A stretch of 64,000 bases of DNA from Bolinopsis microptera. Taxonomy: Eukaryota > Ctenophora > Tentaculata > Lobata > Bolinopsidae. Made by a program: the position numbers and the translations under genes. The stretch spans positions 14,214,235-14,278,234 of the forward strand of contig NC_087084.1 of NCBI RefSeq assembly GCF_026151205.1, read 5' to 3'. The notes below the pieces were generated by a model, which was not told the DNA's origin, made no database searches, and worked only from the letters and a program-made list of their open reading frames with translations. Positions 19,114 to 30,790 of this stretch are shown piece by piece (position 1 is the first letter of the stretch; every line of letters starts with the position of its first letter).

Positions 19114-20433
19114 AGCAGACCAAACTGGACCCACAAACCGCCCGCGCCCCAGTACCCTCCCACACTATCGCCCTGCATGGTGGCTGGCCAGCCATATTTC
19201 TACCCTGCATTTGAAATTCATAAGCTGAAGAAAGAAGAACTCATACCAGGGGCCAAACCACCAGCAAGACTCGTTACCGCCCTCCACGAATGAGCCAGCA
19301 GACGACAGGATGTCTTCCTAGCTGATAAATACCTACGTCAACTAGAAAGGGATTTTTGCGAGGACCTTCTTATGGATGATAGAGACGCCTTAGTCTGGCT
19401 CGACAACATCAACAATACCCTGGACACAGAACTCAAAAGCATGAACATTAAAGCATTCACATTTGATAACAAAGCTTATATGATTCATTGAGTCCCCACC
19501 TTACACTCTTTGAAGATGGAAGAAAAGAGACCAGAATGGTCCGCCAAATTCAAGGAGTGGTTGATAAGAAGTGTTGAACTCAGTTTTGAGTCGTCTATAG
19601 GCAAATTTAACGGAGAGTGGTACAGACAGAAACGAGGAGTACCGACAGGAGGCGGTATCTGTGTAAAACTTGCAAACATAGCAGTATACCATGTCATGCG
19701 CGAGCAAGTCTATTCAGACACGGAACTAATGGAACCTGTAAGATCGGTCAAGAGATACATAGACGACGGCTGTGGAGTATTCCATGGTACGAAAAGACGG
19801 TTTTCAAAATTCATCACGACTGTCAATTCAAGGCTAGCAGAACTTGGCCTCCACATTGATGAGAACATCATAGAAGATAACAATGTTTATGTGTCATTCC
19901 TAGACATCAAATTTTGTTTCGACACCGCAGGTGATCTTCAGACAGACCTCTATGTTAAAGAGACTGACGCTCGCTCCTACCTGTACTTCGGTTCCCACCA
20001 CCCGAACCATACATTCAGCAGCATAGTCTATAGTGCATGTCTGAGACTCCGCCGAATCATCGATGATAACGACAGACTTCGAAAATAAATTAATGAATTG
20101 AAAACCTTTTTCTTTCAATCCAACTACCCTAAAACTATGGTAGATATAAATATCAGTGAAAAAGTCAAAGGTTTTGAAAGATGTCTCAAACCACTGGACA
20201 ACTCAAACAGCAATGTCCTGGTCCCAAAGTCTCCAGAACCAGCAGTTCGCGTTATTTGAACATTTGGCAGCGACCAAGAGTTGGTAGAATCGGTACAAAG
20301 ATTGGAACCAGAACTCAGTAGAACCAGGAGCTTCTCAGGATTATCTGGTTCCCATACAAGTGGAAACACCCCAGGCTCCCCAATATCATCTAGAGCCGGT
20401 ACATCACGCCCTATCTTCAAATTCGTCAGATGT
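19114..20433 (+). pseudogene. Penelope-like element reverse transcriptase, decayed
   Basis: One frame runs through the whole stretch but is broken by stops at 19291, 19489, 20086 and 20257. Its longest open piece is 19510-20088. Recognisable parts in order are FEIHKLKKEELIPG and KPPARLVTA, then RQKRGVPTGGG, then the catalytic box KRYIDDGCGVF, then VSFLDIKF, and YLYFGSHHPNHTFSSIVYS. This order and the HPxH motif are typical of Penelope-like elements. The element is interrupted at TTCGTCAGATGT (20422-20433) and resumes at 25603. It is no longer functional. Confidence 0.85.
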
Positions 20434-20700
20434 GTTTGTTTGTTTGTTTGTTTATAGAACCCGTCCCCAATCTCGTATTGGAAAATGACTAAACTCAGGT
20501 CTGAGTGTGAATACGGGTGGTACCTGCAAGAGTGTTCATTAAGCATTTAGAGTTCTGTAAAACTGCAGTTACAATTGTGCTAGAGTATTTTTAGTATATA
20601 CGATTGGTATCAGAAATATATCCCTACATGCTTCCAAAATTTGTAAAGCCGTAGTACATACATATCACATTACACCAGAGCCTACACAGTGCAATCTCCT

Positions 20701-20750
20701 CCAGTCTATCTGCGCCGCGTATATTTGTATAAGCACACGGCGCAGACTGG
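20701..20750. other. Imperfect hairpin in the insertion body
   Basis: CCAGTCTATCTGCGCCG pairs with CGGCGCAGACTGG across a loop of about 20 nt, with a two-base bulge. It lies in the body of the 5.2 kb insertion. No known RNA family is recognised. Confidence 0.45.
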
Positions 20751-23700
20751 AAAAAACCACACTCTGCAAGTTCAATCCAGTGCAATGCTACATGTACGTA
20801 CTACGGCTTCATCTCCAACTTTCTGCACAATGTACTGGAATGTTTTGAAGGAAAAGAAAGAACAAAAAAGTGATATATATAAATAAAATCAGCGATTTAA
20901 TGTTAGCCTTAGGACAGTAACTTTAATTCCCTGGTTTCTAAAATCAGCTTTTTAAAAAAAATAATAATAAAGTATGTAACGTCGATACCAAACCGATTAT
21001 TGAGCGATAATAACTGAGTAGTTGATTCCTGGGTTGCAGAGTCATTCAGATGTTCCAGTCTTCGAATGTGGTTCTTGTTCAGTTCTTGACCAGAAGTGTC
21101 TAATGAAGTAAGTCAGACAAGCAAACCCTTCCTTAAATGCTCATATAAGTCGTCTCAATCCCAGAAATTATGAATGATGACCCAGTGTAAAAGTGCAGAA
21201 ATCGGCCGAAAATAACAAAGACTAAAAACAGTTAAAAAGTGAAAGGATTCAAACACAAGGAAAATTAATAACTTAGAGCGTAATAAGGAATATCTCCAAG
21301 CGGAGTTTTCTGAGAGGGTGAGAGGTTCTTTAATTAGAGCTAATGATTAAATGAGACCCACTAAAGGTACTAAATTAACCGGACTGCTAGCAAGGAATCG
21401 AGAGTGGGAATAAAACTAAAAGCGGAATAAATTGTAAGATAATGAAACAGAAACTGAAAGCTAAAATATATACCGTTCTAGAATGCCTCCGCAAACTATT
21501 GCTCCTTTGTAATGTGCACGTGTTAGTAAGTGTAGTAAAAAGATAAAAATAATAAAGCTATACAAATGAACGGAGCGGTGAAAATCTGAGAGGGTGAGAG
21601 GTTCTTTAATTAGAGCTAATGATTAAATGAGACCCACTAAAGGTACTAAATTAACCGGACTGCTAGCAAGGAATCGAGAGTGGGAATAAAACTAAAAGCG
21701 GAATAAATTGTAAGATAATGAAACAGAAACTGAAAGCTAAAATATATACCGTTCTAGAATGCCTCCGCAAACTATTGCTCCTTTGTAATGTGCACGTGTT
21801 AGTAAGTGTAGTAAAAAGATAAAAATAATAAAGCTATACAAATGAACGGAGCGGTGAAAATCTGAGAGGGTGAGAGGTTCTTTAATTAGAGCTAATGATT
21901 AAATGAGACCCACTAAAGGTACTAAATTAACCGGACTGCTAGCAAGGAATCGAGAGTGGGAATAAAACTAAAAGCGGAATAAATTGTAAGATAATGAAAC
22001 AGAAACTGAAAGCTAAAATATATACCGTTCTAGAATGCCTCCGCAAACTATTGCTCCTTTGTAATGTGCACGTGTTAGTAAGTGTAGTAAAAAGATAAAA
22101 ATAATAAAGCTATACAAATGAACGGAGCGGTGAAAATCTGAGAGGGTGAGAGGTTCTTTAATTAGAGCTAATGATTAAATGAGACCCACTAAAGGTACTA
22201 AATTAACCGGACTGCTAGCAAGGAATCGAGAGTGGGAATAAAACTAAAAGCGGAATAAATTGTAAGATAATGAAACAGAAACTGAAAGCTAAAATATATA
22301 CCGTTCTAGAATGCCTCCGCAAACTATTGCTCCTTTGTAATGTGCACGTGTTAGTAAGTGTAGTAAAAAGATAAAAATAATAAAGCTATACAAATGAACG
22401 GAGCGGTGAAAATCTGAGAGGGTGAGAGGTTCTTTAATTAGAGCTAATGATTAAATGAGACCCACTAAAGGTACTAAATTAACCGGACTGCTAGCAAGGA
22501 ATCGAGAGTGGGAATAAAACTAAAAGCGGAATAAATTGTAAGATAATGAAACAGAAACTGAAAGCTAAAATATATACCGTTCTAGAATGCCTCCGCAAAC
22601 TATTGCTCCTTTGTAATGTGCACGTGTTAGTAAGTGTAGTAAAAAGATAAAAATAATAAAGCTATACAAATGAACGGAGCGGTGAAAATCTGATAGGGTG
22701 AGAGGTTCTTTAATTAGAGCTAATGATTAAATGAGACCCACTAAAGGTACTAAATTAACCGGACTGCTAGCAAGGAATCGAGAGTGGGAATAAAACTAAA
22801 AGCGGAATAAATTGTAAGATAATGAAACAGAAACTGAAAGCTAAAATATATACCGTTCTAGAATGCCTCCGCAAACTATTGCTCCTTTGTAATGTGCACG
22901 TGTTAGTAAGTGTAGTAAAAAGATAAAAATAATAAAGCTATACAAATGAACGGAGCGGTGAAAATCTGAGAGGGTGAGAGGTTCTTTAATTAGAGCTAAT
23001 GATTAAATGAGACCCACTAAAGGTACTAAATTAACCGGACTGCTAGCAAGGAATCGAGAGTGGGAATAAAACTAAAAGCGGAATAAATTGTAAGATAATG
23101 AAACAGAAACTGAAAGCTAAAATATATACCGTTCTAGAATGCCTCCGCAAACTATTGCTCCTTTGTAATGTGCACGTGTTAGTAAGTGTAGTAAAAAGAT
23201 AAAAATAATAAAGCTATACAAATGAACGGAGCGGTGAAAATCTGAGAGGGTGAGAGGTTCTTTAATTAGAGCTAATGATTAAATGAGACCCACTAAAGGT
23301 ACTAAATTAACCGGACTGCTAGCAAGGAATCGAGAGTGGGAATAAAACTAAAAGCGGAATAAATTGTAAGATAATGAAACAGAAACTGAAAGCTAAAATA
23401 TATACCGTTCTAGAATGCCTCCGCAAACTATTGCTCCTTTGTAATGTGCACGTGTTAGTAAGTGTAGTAAAAAGATAAAAATAATAAAGCTATACAAATG
23501 AACGGAGCGGTGAAAATCTGAGAGGGTGAGAGGTTCTTTAATTAGAGCTAATGATTAAATGAGACCCACTAAAGGTACTAAATTAACCGGACTGCTAGCA
23601 AGGAATCGAGAGTGGGAATAAAACTAAAAGCGGAATAAATTGTAAGATAATGAAACAGAAACTGAAAGCTAAAATATATACCGTTCTAGAATGCCTCCGC

Positions 23701-24208
23701 AAACTATTGCTCCTTTGTAATGTGCACGTGTTAGTAAGTGTAGTAAAAAGATAAAAATAATAAAGCTATACAAATGAACGGAGCGGTGAAAATCTGAGAG
23801 GGTGAGAGGTTCTTTAATTAGAGCTAATGATTAAATGAGACCCACTAAAGGTACTAAATTAACCGGACTGCTAGCAAGGAATCGAGAGTGGGAATAAAAC
23901 TAAAAGCGGAATAAATTGTAAGATAATGAAACAGAAACTGAAAGCTAAAATATATACCGTTCTAGAATGCCTCCGCAAACTATTGCTCCTTTGTAATGTG
24001 CACGTGTTAGTAAGTGTAGTAAAAAGATAAAAATAATAAAGCTATACAAATGAACGGAGCGGTGAAAATCTGAGAGGGTGAGAGGTTCTTTAATTAGAGC
24101 TAATGATTAAATGAGACCCACTAAAGGTACTAAATTAACCGGACTGCTAGCAAGGAATCGAGAGTGGGAATAAAACTAAAAGCGGAATAAATTGTAAGAT
24201 AATGAAAC

Positions 24209-25325
24209 CTTAGTTGTAGTGAACGTACGGAACGTTCACTAAAAATAGTTTGTGAACGCGTTTGCTAAAAGATTTTAACGTTCGGAACATAAGGAACGTT
24301 AATTGCTATTATGAAATTAAAATGCCTGACATAGCCCAATTATCCGGCAAAGTACTAGTGTTTCCATTGCCAGGCCTTCAGGGCCTTGAGGTATGTTACA
24401 AATACAAATGTTGTTTGATCTTGAGCCCCATTTCTGGATAGAAGTCGACTATTTATGCTCAATTCTCGAGCCGATAATAGTCTTGCTTAGATTTTCAGAC
24501 AATAGTCTTAAGATCCCTGTTGGTTTCATCGGTGTAATTTATTACAAATATTATCTGTTCACCTTAAAGTTAGCTAATTTTGCTTTCCGCAATAGAACCA
24601 TAAAAGTGATATGGTTAGTCTTTCCAACAAAAGGTGGCTCGAGCTCCATTCCCCCCTACATTCAGTAGGGTTTTGTGTTCACCCAGCTTATCAGGGATAT
24701 GATCAGCACACGAATCAGGATGTCTGGAAGGAGTTTCTAGATGTCATGGACACGTGGTGTGACGGCGCAACAAAGAAGAAGATACTTTCGCAGCACACGT
24801 TCTACCGAGAGAAAAGAGGCGTATTCTCTACTGACGCTGCCTCAAGTTTTAGCCAAGATTCTGATGATCCAGTCTCTTGGTGGAGCAACTTCGGTTGCGA
24901 GGTACCCGAACTACAGAGTTTTGCAATGAAAGCGCTGTCGCAATCGACATCAGCCTCACCCTGTGAGACGAATTGGAGCTTGTACGACTGGGTGTTAAAC
25001 AAAAAAGAAACCGCCTCACAGTTGACAAGCAGCGAGACCTTATTTATGTTAACGCAAGTTTGCGTCTTATGAACAATTCACGAATTAAGGAGCAATAATT
25101 TCATTACTATTTGCTATACTAGTGACTTATTTTTATTCATTATTGTTTATTTACTGTCAAATTCAGACAACATGGTTTTATCTCATTGTATCCATCTAAA
25201 GTTAAAAACTATCGGAAAAATTATCAAAATATTGACTAACGTTCACTAACGTTCACAAACGTTCACTACAAAATGATTGGAACGTACGTTCAGTACGACT
25301 AAGTTCAGCGTTCACTACAACTAAG
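24209..25325 (+). mobile_element. Defective hAT DNA transposon
   Basis: The ends are perfect 17-bp inverted repeats, CTTAGTTGTAGTGAACG at 24209-24225 and its complement at 25309-25325. They are flanked by the 8-bp target duplication AATGAAAC (24201-24208 and 25326-25333). Subterminal ACGTTCACT/AACGTTC motifs repeat at both ends. It lies inside the eleventh 276-bp monomer. At 1,117 bp it keeps only the end of a transposase gene. Confidence 0.93.
24611..25072 (+). pseudogene. hAT transposase C-terminal (dimerisation) fragment
   Basis: The 153-codon frame contains PVSWWSNFGCEVPELQSFAM, then ALSQSTSASPCETNWSLYDW. This is the W-W...F...P-L...A...L-S...S-A-S-P/S-C/S-E-x-x-W-S pattern of the hAT dimerisation region. 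The N-terminal BED finger and most of the catalytic RNase-H-like domain are absent from the 1.1 kb element, so it cannot encode an active transposase. Confidence 0.88.
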
Positions 25326-25602
25326 AATGAAACAGAAACTGAAAGCTAAAATATATACCGTTCTAGAATGCCTCCGCAAACTATTGCTCCTTTGTAATGT
25401 GCACGTGTTAGTAAGTGTAGTAAAAAGATAAAAATAATAAAGCTATACAAATGAACGGAGCGGTGAAAATCTGAGAGGGTGAGAGGTTCTTTAATTAGAG
25501 CTAATGATTAAATGAGACCCACTAAAGGTACTAAATTAACCGGACTGCTAGCAAGGAATCGAGAGTGGGAATAAAACTAAAAGCGGAATAAATTGTAAGA
25601 TC

Positions 25603-26152
25603 TTCGTCAGATGTACTGGAACATCATTTAGAAGGAAGTTATTCAAAGCAAAACAGTTTGCGGATGACCTAACCCAACCTCACACAAGAGGGGCAGACAC
25701 TGCGGTACCTGTACCATCATATCTCCACATCCATCAGTAACAGTCAATGGACAGCGAGCCAAAGCAGTATCTGGTACATGTGTCAGCTACAATGTTGTAT
25801 ACCTCTTCAGTTGCCAACTTTGTAATATGTGTTATGTAGGAAGAACGGTGCAGCCCCTCAGGGCACGAGTAAACGAACATCGCGCCCATTACTACAAACT
25901 CATTTCAGACAATACGTTTGTCCCTGAAGAAAAAGACGACGGATTCAGCTTGGGTAAACACCTTGTAGAAGTTCAAAATATGAAACAACGTGACAATTTC
26001 AACCAGGCTTATAAAGTGTCAATTCTCAGTAATAGTAGCCCAAGAACTCTAGAAGTGGATGAACACCGTTATGTTCAGAAACTAAGAACTATACGTCCAC
26101 TGGGGCTCAATGCCATGGACCCGTTTGGGATCCCATTATTGGATTTATCTTA
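25603..26152 (+). pseudogene. Penelope-like element, GIY-YIG endonuclease end
   Basis: This continues the element broken at 20433. The open part, 25827-26152, begins MCYVGRTVQPLRARVNEHRA, the GIY-YIG-like core (YVGRT...R...EH) at the C-terminus of Penelope-like proteins, and is preceded by a C-x-x-C (CQLC) pair. A stop and a frame change lie between 25603 and 25827, so the protein is broken. It ends LNAMDPFGIPLLDLS. Confidence 0.85.
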
Positions 26153-26229
26153 GAGGCTTTCTATTGCATTGGGGCACAAGAGTTGTGTTTTTTATATTCA
26201 TATCGTTTTTAGTTGTGTCATTTCATTTC

Positions 26230-26635
26230 ATTTCTTCTCAGGGAGGTCTTCCATCTGACCTCCCTGGGAAGAATCTTGAAGATGAAGTGGTTCTTCCATG
26301 TCTCCAATGAAGAAGTTCTCAGGCGTGCTGGAATAAAGTCTATTGAAACTTTCATCGGTTTGGCTAGACTAAGGTGGTACGGACACGTTGTCAGAATGCC
26401 AGAGACACGGTTTCCCAATTTTCTACTGGATTGGAAACCAAACTATGGAAAGAGATTGAGAGGACGACCCCGCAAAGGCTGGATGGCCTGTGTACTCGAG
26501 GATGCTGCTGACTTTACAGGTGTCGATAACATCAGCAGAGACGCAGTAAAACAGTTAGCTCTAAAACGAGTGGAATGGAGGAACATGATACACCGTAGAA
26601 GAGATGTGTGTGATGCAGGCCACTCCAACGACTAG
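26230..26635 (+). pseudogene. LINE ORF2 C-terminal fragment (5'-truncated)
   Basis: The frame reads EVLRRAGIKSIETFI, then LRWYGHVVRMPETRFP, then GKRLRGRPRKGWMA and ends at TAG 26633-26635. The LRWxGHVxRM...RGRPxxxW block is a common C-terminal feature of non-LTR retrotransposon polyproteins. The reverse transcriptase part is missing. A second copy of the same end lies on the minus strand at 31103-31285. Confidence 0.8.
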
Positions 26636-26639
26636 GAGG

Positions 26640-28063
26640 AGACCTCTTCATGTAGCATGTGTGTAGCATTTCATTTCCATTGTTCTATTTTTTAGGAACT
26701 GATATTAACCGAGTTTCTGATTCAGGATGTTACTGAAGATAGTAATGAAAATTTTTAACACCTCAGAACTGTGTATTACTACAGCTCAACCTGTTCAGTC
26801 TGACTAATCGGGAATTTAAACTTTTGATAATTATATTTACTTATAAGTTCTCTTCTCCTATTTAATCACAGTGCTGGCAAGCACGACCGCCGCCATTATA
26901 CAGATTGAGATACTCACCATACTATTTGCCCACCATACTATTATACCCCCTTTACTGTTTTTCCAGGCATTAAGACTCATCGAAAGTCGTTCAGCAGGCA
27001 TATTTTAAGTTCAAAACATTTTAATTCAATGTCACAGATAAAAGGAATTGTGTGGAGGTTTTTAAGAAATTTGCGCCCAATACGCACAAGCACTGTTATA
27101 CGAAATTCGGTTAAAAAAAACCAAAATCGCCATATTCAGGTGCCCTAAAAACCATGTTAAAATTGAGTTAGAGATCTGAAATTTTGCAGGGCGTCTAGAT
27201 GTTGCAGTGAAGTATCTGTATATGTATACCTTTAATGTGTATGTATCTATTTAAGATACAGACCGCTGCCAGTGTTTCTCTTTCCCGAATGATATTTATG
27301 ATTAATTTGAATGACCGTCCATAAATGCAAAATAATACCGAGAATGAAATGAGGGATTTGTATCTAAGGCGCTGATTTGCAATTTAAATTTAAAACTATG
27401 ATAACTCCCTCTGATTTCGCAGCTTCTTGAGTTTTAAGGAGCTTGTGTATGAACTGAATCGGCGGGCCTTAAACTTAAAAGTGTTTTCAGTTAGCTCGAT
27501 ATAAGAACACAAATAAAACTCTCGAATTATTGCAATGTTTCCCTTTGAATCACAAAATATTATAAACTTTCTGTCACAGAAAGACTGCTTAATCCACAAT
27601 AAAAACTTAACTTTAAACAAAACCCTCTTAGTCAACAACTTAAAACTCATCTGAACTAACGTCTATCATTTTAGTGTGTGCAACTGCAAAACCTTTCGGG
27701 CCCGCACATTCCTTACTCGGTTAGTTGTTTGTGCTTCCACGCAGCACTATCCGATTAGCAGTCAAAGATACAAATTCATACATCAAATCGGCATTATCTT
27801 TATCGTTCTGTTTATATTTAAGTGAATTGTACCTAAGAAGCTAAGAGTATACCCAGTATCAAAATGCTGAAAATTTGGCAAATCGTTCAGCTTAATTTTT
27901 ATGTTTTTACATTGGGGGCAGTGTGTAAAACTGCTGATAGTTTATTTTATCGTTTGTAATTCCCTCCCAATAACTATAAGATTAATGTAGTTCCAAGACT
28001 AAGAGGAACTAACTCCATTGTAAACTTATAAACGAATAAATAGTAGACTATGCCATTAGATTT
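26640..28063. other. Intergenic, no gene seen
   Basis: AT-rich, with only short ORFs that show no family pattern (for example 27396-27650 on the minus strand). It lies downstream of the zinc-finger gene and so includes its 3'UTR. Confidence 0.5.
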
Positions 28064-30790
28064 TTACGTCCCATTGTCGCTGTACTGGCAGGAAATATGA
28101 GAGGGAGAAGGAAACGTTGTAGAGTAGGTAGGTGAGATAGTAGGAGCAGGTGTGACAACAGATTCACCAGGTGAGAAGGTGAGAGGAGCTGCAAGGTGAG
28201 CATGTGTAACAACAGATTCACCAGGTGAGAAGGTGAGAGGAGCTGCAAGGTGAGCAGGTGTAACAACAGATTCACCAGGTGAGAAGGTGAGAGGAGCTGC
28301 AAGGTGAGCAGGTGTGACAACAGATGGACCAGGTGAGAAGGTGAGAGGAGCTGCAAGGTGAGCAGGTGTGACAACAGATTCACCAGGTGAGAAGGTGAGA
28401 GGAGCTGCAAGGTGAGCAGGTGTGACAACAGATGGACCAGGTGAGAAGGTGAGAGGAGCTGCAAGGTGAGCAGGTGTGACAACAGATTCACCAGGTGAGA
28501 AGGTGAGAGGAGCTGCAAGGTGAGCAGGTGTGACAACAGATGGACCAGGTGAGAAGGTGAGAGGAGCTGCAAGGTGAGCAGGTGTGACAACAGATTCACC
28601 AGGTGAGATGGTGAGAGGAGCTGCAAGGTGAGCATGTGTGACAACAGATTCACCAGGTGAGATGGTGAGAGGAGCTGTTGGTTGATAATTGGGGAAGGAA
28701 CTGGGAGGTAAGCTGGAACTGGAAAGAAAGGGGTCATCGAAGTACAGAGGCTTTACAAATGTGAGAGGCTTCACGAAAGGTAGAGGCTTAACAAAAATGG
28801 GTCCTCCAACGCTACTGTTTTGGAAGTAATTCGAAGCCTGACTCAGACTGCTTTCGTGAGAATGATGTGATTTCTCTTCGATATCGTTCCGCTGATACGG
28901 TTTTTCGCCTGTATGAGTCATTTGATGGTAAACCAGTGTTGATCTGTGGCTTGCACTGTAGGAACATTCAGAGCATTTTAACGGTTTTTCACCAGTATGA
29001 GTTTGCTGATGTTTAACCAGGTCTGATTTTTGGCTTGAACTGTAGGAACATTCAGAGCATTTATACGGTTTTTCGCCGGTATGATTCATCTGATGGCGAA
29101 CTAAGTTTTGTTTTACGCTTGCACTGTAGGAACAATCAGAGCATTTAAACGGTTTTTCACCGGTATGGGTCCGCTGATGGCAAACCAGGCTTGATTTTTG
29201 GCTTGGACTGTAGGAACATTCAGAGCATTTATACGGTTTTTTGCCAGTATGAGTCCTTTGATGTTTAACCAGGTCTGATTTGTGGCTTGCACTGAAGGAA
29301 CAATCAGAGCATTTATACGGTTTTTCACCGGTATGGGTCCGCTGATGTTTAACCAGGTCTGATTTTTGGCTTGCACTGTAGGAACATTCAAAGCATTTAT
29401 ACGGTTTTTCGCCTGTATGAGTCCTTTGATGTTTAACTAAGTTTGATTTGTGGCTTGCACTGTAGGAACAATCAGAGCATTTATACGGTTTTTCAGCGAT
29501 ATGAGTCCACTGATGTTTAACCAGGTCTGATTTTTGGCTTGCACTGTAGGAACATTCAGAGCATTTATACGGTTTTTTGCCAGTATGAGTCATTTGATGT
29601 TTAACTAAGTTTGATTTTCGGCTTGCACTGAAGGAACAATCAGAGCATTTATACGGTTTTTCGCCGGTATGAGTCCGCTGATGTTGAACCAGGTCTGATT
29701 TTTGGCTTGCACTGTAGGAACATTCAGAGCATTTATACGGTTTTTTGCCAGTATGAGTCATTTGATGTTTAACTAAGTTTGATTTTCGGCTTGCACTGAA
29801 GGAACAATCAGAGCATTTATACGGTTTTTCGCCGGTATGAGTCCGCTGATGTTGAACCAGTGTTGATTTTTGGCTTGCACTGTAGGAACATTCAGAGCAT
29901 TTATACAGTTTTTCGCCGGTATGAATCATCTGATGGCGAACTAAGTTTCGTTTTACGCTTGCAGTGTAGGAACATTCAGAGCATTTAAACGGTTTTTCAC
30001 CGGTATGGGTCCGCTGATGGCAAACCAGGCTTGATTTTTGGCTTGCACTGTAGGAACAATCAGAGCATTTATACGGTTTTTCGCCGGTATGAGTCCGCTG
30101 ATGTTGAACCAGTGTTGATTTTTGGCTTGCACTGTAGGAACATTCAGAGCATTTATACAGTTTTTCGCCGGTATGAATCATCTGATGGCGAACTAAGTTT
30201 CGTTTTACGCTTGCAGTGTAGGAACATTCAGAGCATTGGTACGGTTTTTCACCGGTATGAGTCCGCTGATGTATAATTAAGTTTGATTTGTGGCTTGCAC
30301 TGAAGGAACATTCAGAGCATTTATACGGTTTTTCACCGGTATGAGTCCGCTGATGTATAATTAAGTTTGATTTGTGGCTTCCACTGAAGGAACATTCAGA
30401 GCATTTATACGGTTTTTCACCGGTATGAGTCCGCTGATGTTGAACCAGGTCTGATTTGTTGCTTGCACTGAAGGAACAATCAGAACATTTGAAAGGTTTT
30501 ATGCCGGTATGAACGCTTTGATGGGAACCTAAAGACGTTTTTCTGCAAGTACTATAGAAACATTCAGAGCGAATGTAAGCATTTTCACTTGTATAAACCA
30601 ATTGGTGTGGAACTAATGCTGATTCCTGATTGGGACAATACAACTGAGAAACACCATTCAAATACACTTCTGATTTAATAGATAAGTTATCTTCCTCCTT
30701 CTTAACCTCTGTCTTGATCAATTCTGGTGGAAAACTTTCTTCTTCCATCTTCATCTCATCTTTAAAGTCCGGGACATTTTTCTGCTCCAT
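28064..30790 (-). CDS. C2H2 zinc-finger protein with 19 fingers and an 18-aa C-terminal repeat
   Basis: The product is 908 aa in a single open frame from the ATG at 30788-30790 to the TAA at 28064-28066. The acidic N-terminus (about 1-50) is followed by one degenerate finger and then 19 fingers of the CX2CX12HX3H type with HTGEKPY/F linkers, so it is a likely nuclear DNA-binding protein. Recognition helices come from a small set (QKSDLVQ, HKSNLII, VKRNLVR, QKSTLVQ, QKSSLVC, RKSNLVK and HKSDLVK-like). Several fingers recur in the same order, as expected from recent tandem duplication of finger blocks. The C-terminus has about ten 18-residue repeats with core APLTFSPGESVVTPAHLA, alternating GES and GPS (54 bp, so the frame is kept). 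No KRAB, SCAN or BTB domain is seen. The target is unknown; repeat silencing would be speculation. Confidence 0.93.
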   Translation of the reverse strand: MEQKNVPDFKDEMKMEEESFPPELIKTEVKKEEDNLSIKSEVYLNGVSQLYCPNQESALVPHQLVYTSENAYIRSECFYSTCRKTSLGSHQSVHTGIKPFKCSDCSFSASNKSDLVQHQRTHTGEKPYKCSECSFSGSHKSNLIIHQRTHTGEKPYKCSECSFSASHKSNLIIHQRTHTGEKPYQCSECSYTASVKRNLVRHQMIHTGEKLYKCSECSYSASQKSTLVQHQRTHTGEKPYKCSDCSYSASQKSSLVCHQRTHTGEKPFKCSECSYTASVKRNLVRHQMIHTGEKLYKCSECSYSASQKSTLVQHQRTHTGEKPYKCSDCSFSASRKSNLVKHQMTHTGKKPYKCSECSYSASQKSDLVQHQRTHTGEKPYKCSDCSFSASRKSNLVKHQMTHTGKKPYKCSECSYSASQKSDLVKHQWTHIAEKPYKCSDCSYSASHKSNLVKHQRTHTGEKPYKCFECSYSASQKSDLVKHQRTHTGEKPYKCSDCSFSASHKSDLVKHQRTHTGKKPYKCSECSYSPSQKSSLVCHQRTHTGEKPFKCSDCSYSASVKQNLVRHQMNHTGEKPYKCSECSYSSSQKSDLVKHQQTHTGEKPLKCSECSYSASHRSTLVYHQMTHTGEKPYQRNDIEEKSHHSHESSLSQASNYFQNSSVGGPIFVKPLPFVKPLTFVKPLYFDDPFLSSSSLPPSSFPNYQPTAPLTISPGESVVTHAHLAAPLTISPGESVVTPAHLAAPLTFSPGPSVVTPAHLAAPLTFSPGESVVTPAHLAAPLTFSPGPSVVTPAHLAAPLTFSPGESVVTPAHLAAPLTFSPGPSVVTPAHLAAPLTFSPGESVVTPAHLAAPLTFSPGESVVTHAHLAAPLTFSPGESVVTPAPTISPTYSTTFPSPSHISCQYSDNGT
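28139..28680 (-). repeat. 54-bp in-frame repeat in the zinc-finger gene
   Basis: About ten units of 54 bp with core GTGAGAAGGTGAGAGGAGCT (plus-strand view) alternate TTCACC and GGACC at one site. They encode the 18-aa Pro/Ser/Thr-rich repeat at the C-terminus. Confidence 0.95.

Larger units (their letters stand above)
20434..25602 (-). mobile_element. 5.2 kb insertion with 276-bp monomers, flanked by a 12-bp duplication
   Basis: TTCGTCAGATGT occurs immediately before (20422-20433) and immediately after (25603-25614) this block and joins the two halves of the Penelope-like element. The left edge is five GTTT units followed by ATAGAACCCG; on the minus strand this is a 3' end with an (AAAC)n tail. 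About 880 bp of body (20434-21310) is followed by tandem monomers up to the right edge, where the last monomer is cut short. This matches a retroelement inserted on the minus strand with 5' tandem monomers and 5' truncation. No ORF is recognised in the body, so it would be non-autonomous. Confidence 0.7.
21311..25602. repeat. 276-bp tandem monomer array, about 11.5 copies
   Basis: Units begin TGAGAGGGTGAGAGG at 21311, 21587, 21863, 22139, 22415, 22691, 22967, 23243, 23519, 23795 and 24071, and a partial one at 25472. The eleventh unit is split by the hAT element at 24209-25325. Units look almost identical; one clear variant is TGATAGGG at 22691. Each unit carries a GTGCACGTGTTAG E-box-like site and, on the minus strand, TATATATTTTAG. 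Such identity implies recent amplification. Confidence 0.97.

Noticed and set aside
28048-28737. 229-codon minus-strand ORF (LLSPSHLVNLLSHLL repeats)
   Set aside because: It is the 54-bp repeat of the zinc-finger gene read in another frame of the same strand.
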